From Spirochaetaceae bacterium (lineage in GTDB: Bacteria > Spirochaetota > Spirochaetia > Treponematales > Breznakiellaceae), in assembly GCA_031288215.1 (NCBI GenBank), contig JAITRV010000031.1, positions 1-13,619 of the forward strand: 13,619 nucleotides of DNA, read 5' to 3'. Position numbers and translations under genes: made by a program. The notes beneath the pieces are model-generated. The model worked only from the letters and a program-made list of their open reading frames with translations, had not been told where the DNA came from and searched no databases. Every line of letters starts with the position of its first letter. Positions within the stretch are counted from its first letter, which is position 1. Below, in pieces: positions 7,182 through 13,619 of this stretch.

Positions 7182-8189
7182 ATGATGGAGAAACAGGAAT
7201 ATCTTGCGCTGGATCATATTAAGAGTCTCCTCAAAGACAGGACGATTCCCCCCTTAGAAGGTGAATTGGCGGAAATTCCTGTATTACGGGAGATCCATGA
7301 GGAACTGAAGGAGTTTCGGGAGGTCCTGGCGGCCCTTTCCCGGGGCTCCCTTTCCCCCACAATCACCCAGCGGGGCTTCATCTCCGGGTGTATCAAGGAT
7401 CTGCAGACCCAGCTCCGCCATTTCGTCCGGCAGGCCCGGAAGGTGGAACAGGGGGATTTTACCCGGAAGGTGCGGTTTATCGGGGAATTTCCCAGTGCCT
7501 TTAACCGCATGGTCCGCCGGATGAATGTGACCTTGGAGGAATTGAAGCACAAGGAGGAGGTTCTGACCGCCCTGGCGGACAGCCTCCGTAGCGAGGTGGA
7601 TCTCCGGAATTCCGCCGTGGAGGCCCTGCGGCAGAGCGAGTCCCAGTTCAAGTACCTGGCCAGCCATGATTCCCTGACCGGGGCCCTGAACCGCCGGTCC
7701 TTCATGGACCGGGCGATGATCGAAATAGCCGCCGCCGTGGCCAACCGGGTGTCCTGCGGTATCGTGATGATGGACCTCGATCATTTCAAGCAGTTTAACG
7801 ATACCTACGGCCACCCGGCGGGGGACGAGGCCCTGCGGCATGTGGTGACGGTGGTTTCCGCCTTTCTGCGGAAAAACGACTTCCTGGGCCGTTACGGGGG
7901 GGAGGAATTTGTCTTTTATTTCAGTTATGCGGACCGGACTACCGGTATCGCCATTGCGGAGCGGGTCCGGGAGGCCATCGCCAATACCCCGGTCCAACTC
8001 AGGGACGGCGCCGCCTTCATAAGCGCCAGTTTCGGGGTGGCCATGGCCCTGGACGGGGACTACCCCGGGGAGATCAACGATCTGGAGACCTGTATCCATA
8101 ATGCGGATATCGCCCTTTACCAGGCAAAAAAGGCGGGGAGAAACAGGGTGGTTTGTTATGTTCAAGAAGAGGAGCAGGCGCAGGCATAG
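7182..8189 (+). CDS. Soluble diguanylate cyclase with HAMP-like N-terminal region (GGDEF)
   Basis: This protein is predicted to make cyclic di-GMP from two GTP. The C-terminal GGDEF domain (about 158-328) is complete: HDSLTGALNRR (162-172), the metal Asp198 in MMDLDHFK, the active-site loop GGEEF (239-243), and an inhibitory I-site RKND (230-233) five residues before the loop, so product feedback is likely. There is no membrane segment. Residues about 72-118, with EQGDFTRKVRFIGEF and AFNRMVRRMN, resemble the HAMP-like cytosolic module common in treponemes and clostridia, followed by a coiled coil (about 117-158) that should pass a signal to the GGDEF dimer. The N-terminal 70 residues are unassigned. 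ATG codons at 7182 and 7185 are both possible; GGAAGG at 7176-7181 fits the second better. No EAL domain is present. It is first in the operon, with 51 nt to the next gene. Confidence 0.93.
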   Translation: MMEKQEYLALDHIKSLLKDRTIPPLEGELAEIPVLREIHEELKEFREVLAALSRGSLSPTITQRGFISGCIKDLQTQLRHFVRQARKVEQGDFTRKVRFIGEFPSAFNRMVRRMNVTLEELKHKEEVLTALADSLRSEVDLRNSAVEALRQSESQFKYLASHDSLTGALNRRSFMDRAMIEIAAAVANRVSCGIVMMDLDHFKQFNDTYGHPAGDEALRHVVTVVSAFLRKNDFLGRYGGEEFVFYFSYADRTTGIAIAERVREAIANTPVQLRDGAAFISASFGVAMALDGDYPGEINDLETCIHNADIALYQAKKAGRNRVVCYVQEEEQAQA

Positions 8190-8211
8190 CGAGAGAGCCG
8201 ATTCCTTCAAT

Positions 8212-8229
8212 AATTAAGGCAATTAAGGC
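8212..8229 (+). repeat. Tandem 9-bp direct repeat before the CheY gene
   Basis: AATTAAGGC occurs twice back to back (8212-8220 and 8221-8229) in the 51-nt gap before the CheY gene. The second copy provides the AAGGCGG that serves as the likely ribosome-binding site, 9 nt before the ATG at 8241. Both AAGG copies can pair with CCTT at 8204-8207, so the repeat may affect initiation, or it may be a simple slippage duplication. Confidence 0.6.
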
Positions 8230-8240
8230 GGTATGAGAGA

Positions 8241-8609
8241 ATGAAAACAATTTTAGTAGTGGATGATTCCCGGATCATGCGGAATATCGTGAAGAATACC
8301 TTCTCATTGTTGAAGATCCCCTGCCAGTTTCTGGAAGCCTCTAACGGGAAGGAGGCTTTACAACTATTGATGAAACATAAACCGGATCTGATTCTGCTGG
8401 ATTGGAATATGCCCCAATTATCGGGGATCGATTTTCTTAAAATGGTCCGCGCTACCGAGGAGTATAAGAAACTGCCCATCATCATGGTTACCAGTGAAGC
8501 GGCCCGGTACAATGTCATAGAGGCGCTCAAACTCGGCGCCACCGATTATATCATTAAACCGGTAAACGAGAAAAATTTTATTGAAAAGATATCGAAGATT
8601 TCACTCTAA
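8241..8609 (+). CDS. CheY-like single-domain response regulator
   Basis: This 122-residue protein is one receiver domain with no output domain. All key residues are present: the acidic pair Asp8/Asp9, the phosphoacceptor Asp54 in ILLDWNMP, Thr84 in MVTSEA and Lys106 in IIKPV. Such proteins act by protein contact, as CheY does on the flagellar switch, or carry phosphate between histidine proteins. The neighbours fit a dedicated partnership: a CheX phosphatase follows after 62 nt and a CheA-like kinase after that. A second ATG at 8233 opens a three-codon frame, ATG AGA GAA TGA, whose stop overlaps this start, so the start context is unusual. Whether it is the motility CheY or a separate regulator is not decidable here; I favour a separate module because no other chemotaxis gene is nearby. 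Confidence 0.93.
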   Translation: MKTILVVDDSRIMRNIVKNTFSLLKIPCQFLEASNGKEALQLLMKHKPDLILLDWNMPQLSGIDFLKMVRATEEYKKLPIIMVTSEAARYNVIEALKLGATDYIIKPVNEKNFIEKISKISL

Positions 8610-8616
8610 TGCTGCG

Positions 8617-8636
8617 ATATTATAAGTATATTATAA
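8617..8636 (+). repeat. AT-rich 9-bp direct repeat between CheY and CheX genes
   Basis: ATATTATAA occurs at 8617-8625 and again at 8628-8636 in the 62-nt gap. It is the most AT-rich spot in the operon and includes TATAAG, which could act as a -10 box for a second promoter, though no convincing -35 lies upstream. No terminator is seen in this gap. Confidence 0.4.
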
Positions 8637-8656
8637 AGCATATGAGAATGGTAAAC

Positions 8657-8663
8657 GGAGGAG
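8657..8663 (+). promoter_or_regulatory. Strong ribosome-binding site of cheX
   Basis: GGAGGAG lies 8 nt before the ATG at 8672. It is the strongest site in the operon and fixes the start of CheX, suggesting that the phosphatase is translated more efficiently than its neighbours. Confidence 0.8.
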
Positions 8664-8671
8664 CGTAAACG

Positions 8672-9145
8672 ATGGAAAAGTACATTCAACCTTTCATAGA
8701 TGTATGCAAAAAGGTCTTTCTCGAATTTGTCGGCTGCGAACTTGCCGCGGAACGGCCCTGTTTTGCCGGTAAAGATACGATCAACGAATGGGATATCTCC
8801 TCCATTATCGGACTTACCGGCGAGGCCCGGGGGGCGGTGGTTATTTCCATGAAAAAGGACCTGGCCGTCCGGATCACCGGCATCCTCACCGGGTCTGACC
8901 AGCATGTTTCGGACGATGAGGTGGTGGATGCGGTGGGGGAAATCGTCAATATCATCGCGGGGAACGTCAAAAAGGACCTGGAAGAGTCCTTCCGGCTGGT
9001 CATAAGCCTGCCCACCATCGTACAGGGTAAGGAGCATACGATCCAATGGCCGAACAGCCAGGCCCGGATCATCTGTATCCCCTTTAAGATATTTGAAAAA
9101 GAACAGTTTGTTCTTTCGGTCGCCATTGAAGCGGTTAAGGGATAA
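8672..9145 (+). CDS. cheX: CheX-type CheY-P phosphatase
   Basis: CheX is a cytosolic dimer of the CheC/CheX/FliY family that removes phosphate from CheY-P. In spirochaetes it is the main CheY-P phosphatase, replacing CheZ. The 157-residue size is normal. The helix DEVVDAVGEIVNIIAGNVKK (82-101) carries the family's E-x2-N active pair as Glu90 and Asn93, and a conserved-looking Pro114 follows. The first half, with IGLTGEARGAVVISM (46-60), fits the first beta repeat. A single active helix is present, as in CheX, rather than the two of CheC. It follows the CheY gene by 62 nt and precedes the kinase by 21 nt, which points to a phosphatase dedicated to that pair. The family call is strong; its target CheY is inferred from position. 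Confidence 0.9.
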   Translation: MEKYIQPFIDVCKKVFLEFVGCELAAERPCFAGKDTINEWDISSIIGLTGEARGAVVISMKKDLAVRITGILTGSDQHVSDDEVVDAVGEIVNIIAGNVKKDLEESFRLVISLPTIVQGKEHTIQWPNSQARIICIPFKIFEKEQFVLSVAIEAVKG

Positions 9146-9166
9146 CAACCTGAAGGATAATAAACC

Positions 9167-11164
9167 ATGCAGGAAAAAACCGATGCGGTTCTAAGGTTCT
9201 TCACCAGCGGGAAGTTTGAGAATCCCCGGGATGAGGCGGTCATGGACCAGGTCGTCCGGTACGTCATCTTCAACGTGGCCCTGATGATAGGGGCGGCCTT
9301 TCTCATCCTCTTTGGGGTGAGCGTTATCACCGGGGGCAACGCGTCCCGGGGGATCGCGGATCTTTTCATCGGGTTTACCTGTATCCTCAATATTTTCCTC
9401 CTGCGGACGAGGATTCCCTTCACCGTCTGCGGCCTGATTCCCCTGGTCCCCTTTGGGTTCCTCTGCGGCGTCCTGATGATAAACGGCGGGGAAGGGGGAT
9501 TCGCCGGCCTCTGGATATACGCCTATCCCCTGATCGTGGTCTTTATCATGGGCCTGCATATCGGGTCCGTCCTCTCGGGACTGCTCCTGGCGGGGATCAT
9601 CGCCGCCGCCTTTATCCCCGGCCTGGCGGGTTTTACCTATACCCTTCCCATAGCCTTCAGGATCCTGGCCGTCTATGTGCTGGTCCTGGTCCTGACCTTC
9701 GTCTACGAACAGATCCGCGTCATGAAGGACCAGTGGGCCCGGCAGCTTACCGTCGCCTTAAAGTCCGAGCGGGACGAGATCGCCGCCATGAAGGATAACC
9801 TCAAGACCGGCATCTTCCTGATGGATCAGGCCCTCCTGATCCAGCCGGCCTACTCCAGGGCCCTGGAGCATGTCCTGGGGATGGACAATCTCCAGGGAAA
9901 GAGGTTTACCGATCTGCTCGCATCTTCAATTAAGGCCAAGGAACGGGAAACCCTGGAAGACTACTTCGGCATGATCCTGAACCGGTCCTTTGACGCAAAG
10001 ATGCTGGAGGATATCAACCCCCTGGTGGAATTTGACTATGTGAACCCCACCGGGGATATAAAAACCCTCCGGGGCAGCTTTGGGGCGGTGGATCGGGGCG
10101 GGGGCATCTTCTTTGTCCTGGGGACCCTGGAGGATATTACCACCGAAAAATTGCTCCAGCAGCAGCTCAAGGCTGAGGAGGGGAGAATGGATGAGGAAAT
10201 GCGGGCACTCTTCCAGGTCATTCAGATCGAACCGGGGGTATTCAGTGATTTTATCGAAGATACGGAATATGAATTTGAACGGATTAACCGGGTGCTTAAA
10301 AACAACGAACTGTCCAGCCGGGAGGCCATGGTGGATATTTATCAATCCGTCCACGCGATCAAATCCAATGCCCTCATCCTGGGACTGGACAATTTCAGCG
10401 GAAAGCTCCACGAACTGGAATCGGAGATAAAAAATCTCAGGGATAATGAGGGGGTTTCCTTTGAAGATGTCCTGCATATCACCGTGGAACTGGAGAAGAT
10501 TATGAAGGAAATGGACAAATTCCGGAGGACCGTCCACCGGCTCCAGACCTTCAAAGCCCATGTCGGGGACAGCAGGCGTCAGGACCGCTATGTCCTGGTG
10601 GAAACCCTGACCAAGGCCTGTGAAAAAACCTCGGCGGCCCAGAACAAAAAGGCGCGGTTTGTGGTGGAGGAACTGGACGGGAGGGTCCTGGAATACGGCC
10701 CCCGCCGGGTGATCAAGGAGGTCCTGACCCAACTGGTCCGGAATGCGGTGAGCCACGGCCTCGAACATCCCGATGAACGGGCCCGACAGGGGAAGGACCC
10801 CCAGGGGCTGATCCGGCTTTCGATCACCTACAAGGAAAACCAGATTCACCTGAAACTCACCGATGACGGCCGGGGGCTGGATTTTGAAAAGATCCGCCGC
10901 CAGGCCGAAAAGCTGCATCTTTTCCGGAAGGAGGAAGAAGCCCGGGATAAGAACCAACTCCTCAAAATTATTTTTTCACCGGGCTTCAGCACCGCTGAAG
11001 AAGTGGATGCCCATGCGGGCCGGGGCATCGGGCTCAACCTGGTTCGGGAACGGATTAAAGAATTGCAGGGTTCTATTAAGCTCCGGAGTGAACCGGGGAA
11101 AGGAACAATTTTTCATATCTTTATTCCCCTGGAAATGAAACCGGAGCTTAACAAAGCGTCATGA
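9167..11164 (+). CDS. Membrane-bound CheA-like histidine kinase (6 TM, PAS, HPt, HATPase)
   Basis: This 665-residue protein is a predicted sensor kinase of unusual design. Six hydrophobic segments lie near 30-57, 62-79, 84-106, 114-130, 132-152 and 160-181. A PAS-like domain follows (about 205-326, ending GTLEDITTEKLL), then a short coiled coil. Residues about 345-460 form an HPt domain with the phosphorylation motif SVHAIKSNA, His396. The ATPase (about 475-655) is of CheA type: N-box LVRNAVSHGLEHPDER (Asn526), DDGRGLD (566-572), SPGFSTAEEV (604-613) and GRGIGLNLV (618-626). There is no standard DHp helix pair and no CheW-like domain, so phosphate should go ATP to His396 to a receiver, most simply the CheY encoded two genes upstream. 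GAAGGA at 9152-9157 precedes the ATG. Its stop overlaps the next start by 4 nt. What it senses is unknown. Confidence 0.9.
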   Translation: MQEKTDAVLRFFTSGKFENPRDEAVMDQVVRYVIFNVALMIGAAFLILFGVSVITGGNASRGIADLFIGFTCILNIFLLRTRIPFTVCGLIPLVPFGFLCGVLMINGGEGGFAGLWIYAYPLIVVFIMGLHIGSVLSGLLLAGIIAAAFIPGLAGFTYTLPIAFRILAVYVLVLVLTFVYEQIRVMKDQWARQLTVALKSERDEIAAMKDNLKTGIFLMDQALLIQPAYSRALEHVLGMDNLQGKRFTDLLASSIKAKERETLEDYFGMILNRSFDAKMLEDINPLVEFDYVNPTGDIKTLRGSFGAVDRGGGIFFVLGTLEDITTEKLLQQQLKAEEGRMDEEMRALFQVIQIEPGVFSDFIEDTEYEFERINRVLKNNELSSREAMVDIYQSVHAIKSNALILGLDNFSGKLHELESEIKNLRDNEGVSFEDVLHITVELEKIMKEMDKFRRTVHRLQTFKAHVGDSRRQDRYVLVETLTKACEKTSAAQNKKARFVVEELDGRVLEYGPRRVIKEVLTQLVRNAVSHGLEHPDERARQGKDPQGLIRLSITYKENQIHLKLTDDGRGLDFEKIRRQAEKLHLFRKEEEARDKNQLLKIIFSPGFSTAEEVDAHAGRGIGLNLVRERIKELQGSIKLRSEPGKGTIFHIFIPLEMKPELNKAS

Positions 11165-11547
11165 AAGCAGAGATTTTTACCTTTTGTGATTTTGCCCAGG
11201 AAAACGGCGGCAAACTTACCATTGTGGGAACCTTCGATACCATTGTGTCCAAGAATTTTCCCTGTGTCCACCCCCAATTATCGGTGGTTATCCGAATGCG
11301 CTTCGATCTGTGGGAATTTGCCAACCACAGCTTCCGCATCGAGACCCGGGATCTCAACGGCGAGATGAGCATGGAGGCGATCTCGGGAAACGTGGATGTC
11401 CGGGGGGTGGGAAACGCCACCGCCGTCTCCCACCTGGTCTTTACCATCTCCAACCTCCAGTTCAGAAGCACCGGCGTGGTAACCTTCGTCCTCTACATGG
11501 ATGACCGGGAGATTACCTCAGTCCCCCTCTATATCAGAAAAGGCTAG
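11161..11547 (+). CDS. Small DUF6941-like protein, function unknown
   Basis: This 128-residue protein has no signal peptide and no membrane segment. Its opening, with FCDFAQENGGKLTIVGTFDTI (about 8-28), a following HPQLSVVIRMRFDLWE and a C-terminal VPLYIRKG, resembles the DUF6941 family as I recall it, a set of small mostly beta proteins with no known activity. The strand-rich pattern would suit a small beta sandwich. The start codon overlaps the kinase stop as ATGA (11161-11164), so the two are translated together and probably made in matched amounts. That coupling suggests an accessory role with the kinase, but this is inference only. It is the last gene of the operon. I see no good plus-strand terminator after it. 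Confidence 0.8.
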   Translation: MKAEIFTFCDFAQENGGKLTIVGTFDTIVSKNFPCVHPQLSVVIRMRFDLWEFANHSFRIETRDLNGEMSMEAISGNVDVRGVGNATAVSHLVFTISNLQFRSTGVVTFVLYMDDREITSVPLYIRKG

Positions 11548-11569
11548 ATACTCCCGGGGGGCCGGCTGG

Positions 11570-11603
11570 AAAAAAGGGCGGCCCTCCCTTGCGGGAGAGC
11601 CGC
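11570..11603 (-). terminator. Intrinsic terminator of the surface-protein gene
   Basis: On the minus strand an 11-position stem with one mismatch (11593-11603 with 11578-11588, loop of 4) is followed by CC and six T residues (11577-11570). This is a classic Rho-independent terminator placed 46 nt after the stop of the minus-strand gene. In the plus direction the hairpin lacks a T-run, so it probably serves only the minus strand. A competing 6-bp inverted repeat, GAGCCG (11597-11602) with CGGCTC (11613-11618), overlaps it. Confidence 0.85.
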
Positions 11604-11649
11604 TGTGTTGACCGGCTCAATGCCGGTTATTGGGGCTGGCTATGATAAG

Positions 11650-13619
11650 CTATGTTGCGTCGAAGTCGGAGTCTTTATCTATGGTTGTATCACTGCCGGC
11701 CGTTCCAGGTGTAACAACCACATCATCTGGGGTCGTAGCATTATCAACAGTAAAGTCATCAAAGCTACCGCTGATAGATGCCGCCGCCGTTATGGAGTCG
11801 GTACCGTCGCCAAACGTTGCATTCTCCACCAGGTAGATCCGTCCGTCATTGTCACCAGTATCACCATCTCCTGTAAGGGTAATACCACCTGTATTAGCCG
11901 ATCCGATCTCAATGGTACCGGCAGCGGAAGCCCTCAGTTCCCCGCCGGCAGGTATGGTAATGACAGCCATATCAGAACCGTCTTCACCGAGAATTACCTT
12001 TCCGGCCCCACCCTTCGTAAGCGTGAAGGTTGCGGCGGTGGTGGATTGTTCTTTCAGTACGATAGTTTGGTCGGTTGTACCTCCTATGGTTAGGCCATCG
12101 TCGGCAGTAGTACCACTCGTTCCAATCGTGTCACCGTTAGCAAGAGCGGTAATAGTAACTTCTCCCGTAGCTGTATACGTGCCTGCTCCGAACTCGGTGT
12201 TAGGCAGAGACAGCTTGCCGGTGCCTGCCGCCGCAATGGTACCACCGGTGTTTATGACAATAGCGCCGGAAGCTATCGAGAGTATCCCATTAGCGCCGAA
12301 AATAGGAAGCGCCGGAAGCGAGCCATCTGTTACCGTAACATTATGGGCATCACTGCCGAGAACTATCGCTCCTCCTGCTGATGTAATAACCGAACCGGCA
12401 ACAGAGGAGATCACGCTCCCCGATGTCAAGGCAAGATCGCCTGATGCTCCTGTGGTAAGGTTCTTGCCCTTCAGATCAAGGACGCCGCCCTCATCGATGG
12501 TGAGCCCTGCCGTGGTCAGATCCAGATTACCGCCCAGGCTTATCTTCTTATCCGCACCGCTCAGTACCGTGCCTACGGGAAGCGTAATCGCCGCCGTATC
12601 TGTAACGAACGTTGCCGCAGTGCCGGTACCTAAAGAGATCGTGCCGGCTCCGGCAATAGTGCTAAGACCGCCGGTACCGATTGTGAGGGAACCCTTTTCG
12701 AGCGTTACCGCTGTGTATCCGGCGCCGCTGAATAGTGCGCTGCCGCTTCCCTTTGCCTCGGTGATGGTAAGGCTGGTGGTAGCTCCCTTGAAATCAACGC
12801 TGCTCGTGGCGGCGCTCAGATCGAGAAGTCCTACCGTTGTTGATGTTGCGCCCCCGGCAAGGGTAAGTTTGCCGGCGCCCGGTTTAACGGTTCCTACGGC
12901 TGCGGTACCCGCCAGGGTTACTTCCGCCGCTCCGGCGTTGATCAGGGTCGCGTTGGTAAGGTCGAGGCTGGCACCGGAAAGGGTTGCGCTTGTACCGGTA
13001 ACATTAACGGTACCGAGAACGATAATGGAATTGTTCTCAGTCCCTGCCGGCGCTCCCCCCGTCGTCGGAATCGTCAGCTCATCGATAATATAGACGAAGT
13101 TCCCGGTTGAGACCGTACTGGTGGTAAGCTCCCCCGCACTCGCCTTTTTAACGGCAATCTTCGTAGCGCCGCTAAAGGCAATATCATCCCTCAAATTAAC
13201 CGTCGCGGCTCCGGTTCCGGCGATATGAGCGGAAAGAACCGTCGCATCCTTGGCGGCTAAATACACGCCGTTACTTTCTGTGAATGTGAACTTACTGCCC
13301 GCTCCGAACTTAACCGTAGCTTTCGTTGCGTTAATAGCCGTCACGGCATCATCAACGGGTATATTGACCCCATCCGCAATCGTGATCTTAGCGCTGCCGA
13401 GGTCAACAATGGCGAGACCATTAGGATTCACGATTGATGCGCCATCGACAAATACGAATTCCTCTCCTGCCGCGCCCCGTTTCTGTAACTGTTCTACAGC
13501 AACAGGATAGTCTACGGGTTCTGACGGATCTCCGCCTCCGCCTCCGCCGCCCCCACCGCCGGGGACCGTTTCACTGCCGGGGGTTCCCCCGGGTTCATCG
13601 GTGCCGGCATCCGTGGGGC
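11650..13619 (-). CDS. Large Gly/Thr/Ala-rich beta-solenoid-like surface protein, 5' end missing
   Basis: The frame is open from the TAG at 11650 to the end of the window, so at least 655 residues belong to it and its start is outside. The GTG at 13429-13431 is internal, not the start. In protein order the visible part begins with a Pro/Gly/Thr/Asp-rich stretch, then ten glycines in a row (13560-13531), then VDYPVAVEQLQKRGAAGEEF, and then more than 500 residues of short, degenerate strand-turn repeats such as GKLTLAGG, GTISLGTGTA and SLGGNLDLTTAGL. It contains no Cys or Trp, and ends in an acidic Asp/Thr-rich tail. This composition fits a secreted beta-helix or adhesin-like repeat protein tethered by a flexible linker, perhaps as a lipoprotein. 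There is no beta-barrel or sorting motif at the C-terminus. I do not recognise a specific family. It is convergent with the signalling operon. Confidence 0.8.
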   Translation of the reverse strand, partial: PTDAGTDEPGGTPGSETVPGGGGGGGGGGDPSEPVDYPVAVEQLQKRGAAGEEFVFVDGASIVNPNGLAIVDLGSAKITIADGVNIPVDDAVTAINATKATVKFGAGSKFTFTESNGVYLAAKDATVLSAHIAGTGAATVNLRDDIAFSGATKIAVKKASAGELTTSTVSTGNFVYIIDELTIPTTGGAPAGTENNSIIVLGTVNVTGTSATLSGASLDLTNATLINAGAAEVTLAGTAAVGTVKPGAGKLTLAGGATSTTVGLLDLSAATSSVDFKGATTSLTITEAKGSGSALFSGAGYTAVTLEKGSLTIGTGGLSTIAGAGTISLGTGTAATFVTDTAAITLPVGTVLSGADKKISLGGNLDLTTAGLTIDEGGVLDLKGKNLTTGASGDLALTSGSVISSVAGSVITSAGGAIVLGSDAHNVTVTDGSLPALPIFGANGILSIASGAIVINTGGTIAAAGTGKLSLPNTEFGAGTYTATGEVTITALANGDTIGTSGTTADDGLTIGGTTDQTIVLKEQSTTAATFTLTKGGAGKVILGEDGSDMAVITIPAGGELRASAAGTIEIGSANTGGITLTGDGDTGDNDGRIYLVENATFGDGTDSITAAASISGSFDDFTVDNATTPDDVVVTPGTAGSDTTIDKDSDFDAT
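13531..13560 (-). repeat. Ten-codon polyglycine tract
   Basis: Ten consecutive glycine codons, mostly alternating GGA and GGC on the coding strand, join a Pro/Thr/Asp-rich spacer to the repeat domain of the surface protein. The DNA is a GGN repeat that could change length by slippage in whole codons, altering the linker without breaking the frame. Confidence 0.85.

Noticed and set aside
8606..9148. Minus-strand frame opposite cheX
   Set aside because: CheX motifs, a strong ribosome-binding site and operon direction all support the plus strand; the opposite frame has no recognisable features.
11849..13093. A 414-codon plus-strand frame opposite the surface protein
   Set aside because: Its Pro/Ala/Val/Ser-rich translation mirrors the Gly/Thr/Ala repeats of the minus strand, and the minus-strand frame is longer, runs off the window and ends at a proper terminator.
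13429..13431. GTG as the start of the surface protein
   Set aside because: The frame continues open upstream to the window end with clear linker-type composition, and no ribosome-binding site is needed or evident at this GTG.
11650..13619. Autotransporter adhesin or CRISPR-like repeat array
   Set aside because: The C-terminus is an acidic tail with no beta-barrel pattern, and the repeats are degenerate protein-level repeats without constant spacing or identical DNA units.

Overview
The window is GC-rich bacterial chromosome with close-packed genes and no RNA genes, insertion sequences, prophage or CRISPR. I infer a spirochaete of the Treponema/Breznakiella type (many are termite-gut species). 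The pointers are a stand-alone CheX phosphatase next to CheY, a HAMP-like soluble diguanylate cyclase of a kind common in treponemes, and a large low-complexity Gly/Thr/Ala-rich surface-type protein. This assignment is by family resemblance only and was not searched.

Region 1 (37-3354) and region 2 (3382-6939). A complete luxS gene on the plus strand converges on a minus-strand housekeeping block transcribed in the order dnaE (DNA polymerase III alpha), a two-repeat YggT membrane protein, and recG (fork-remodelling helicase). Gaps in the block are 27 nt and 3 nt, so it is probably one operon. DnaE keeps both catalytic Asp pairs, a clamp-binding motif and what looks like a full set of PHP metal ligands.

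Region 3 (6940-7181). This is a divergent promoter region. It has a perfect TATAAT box on each strand and a perfect 8-bp inverted repeat directly before the ribosome-binding site of the plus-strand operon.

Region 4 (7182-11547). Five plus-strand genes run in one direction: a GGDEF diguanylate cyclase with a HAMP-like N-terminus, a single-domain CheY, a CheX-type CheY-P phosphatase, a membrane kinase built like CheA (six predicted membrane helices, PAS, HPt, CheA-type ATPase, no CheW-like domain), and a small DUF6941-like protein whose start overlaps the kinase stop as ATGA. This looks like a compact phospho-signalling cassette: the kinase autophosphorylates its HPt histidine, passes phosphate to CheY, and CheX removes it. 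Neither CheW nor a chemoreceptor is encoded here. It is the most interesting part of the window.

Region 5 (11548-13619). A convergent, partial minus-strand gene encodes a long beta-solenoid-like secreted or surface protein with a ten-glycine linker near its visible N-terminal end. It ends just before a strong intrinsic terminator at 11570-11603. Its true start lies beyond the window.
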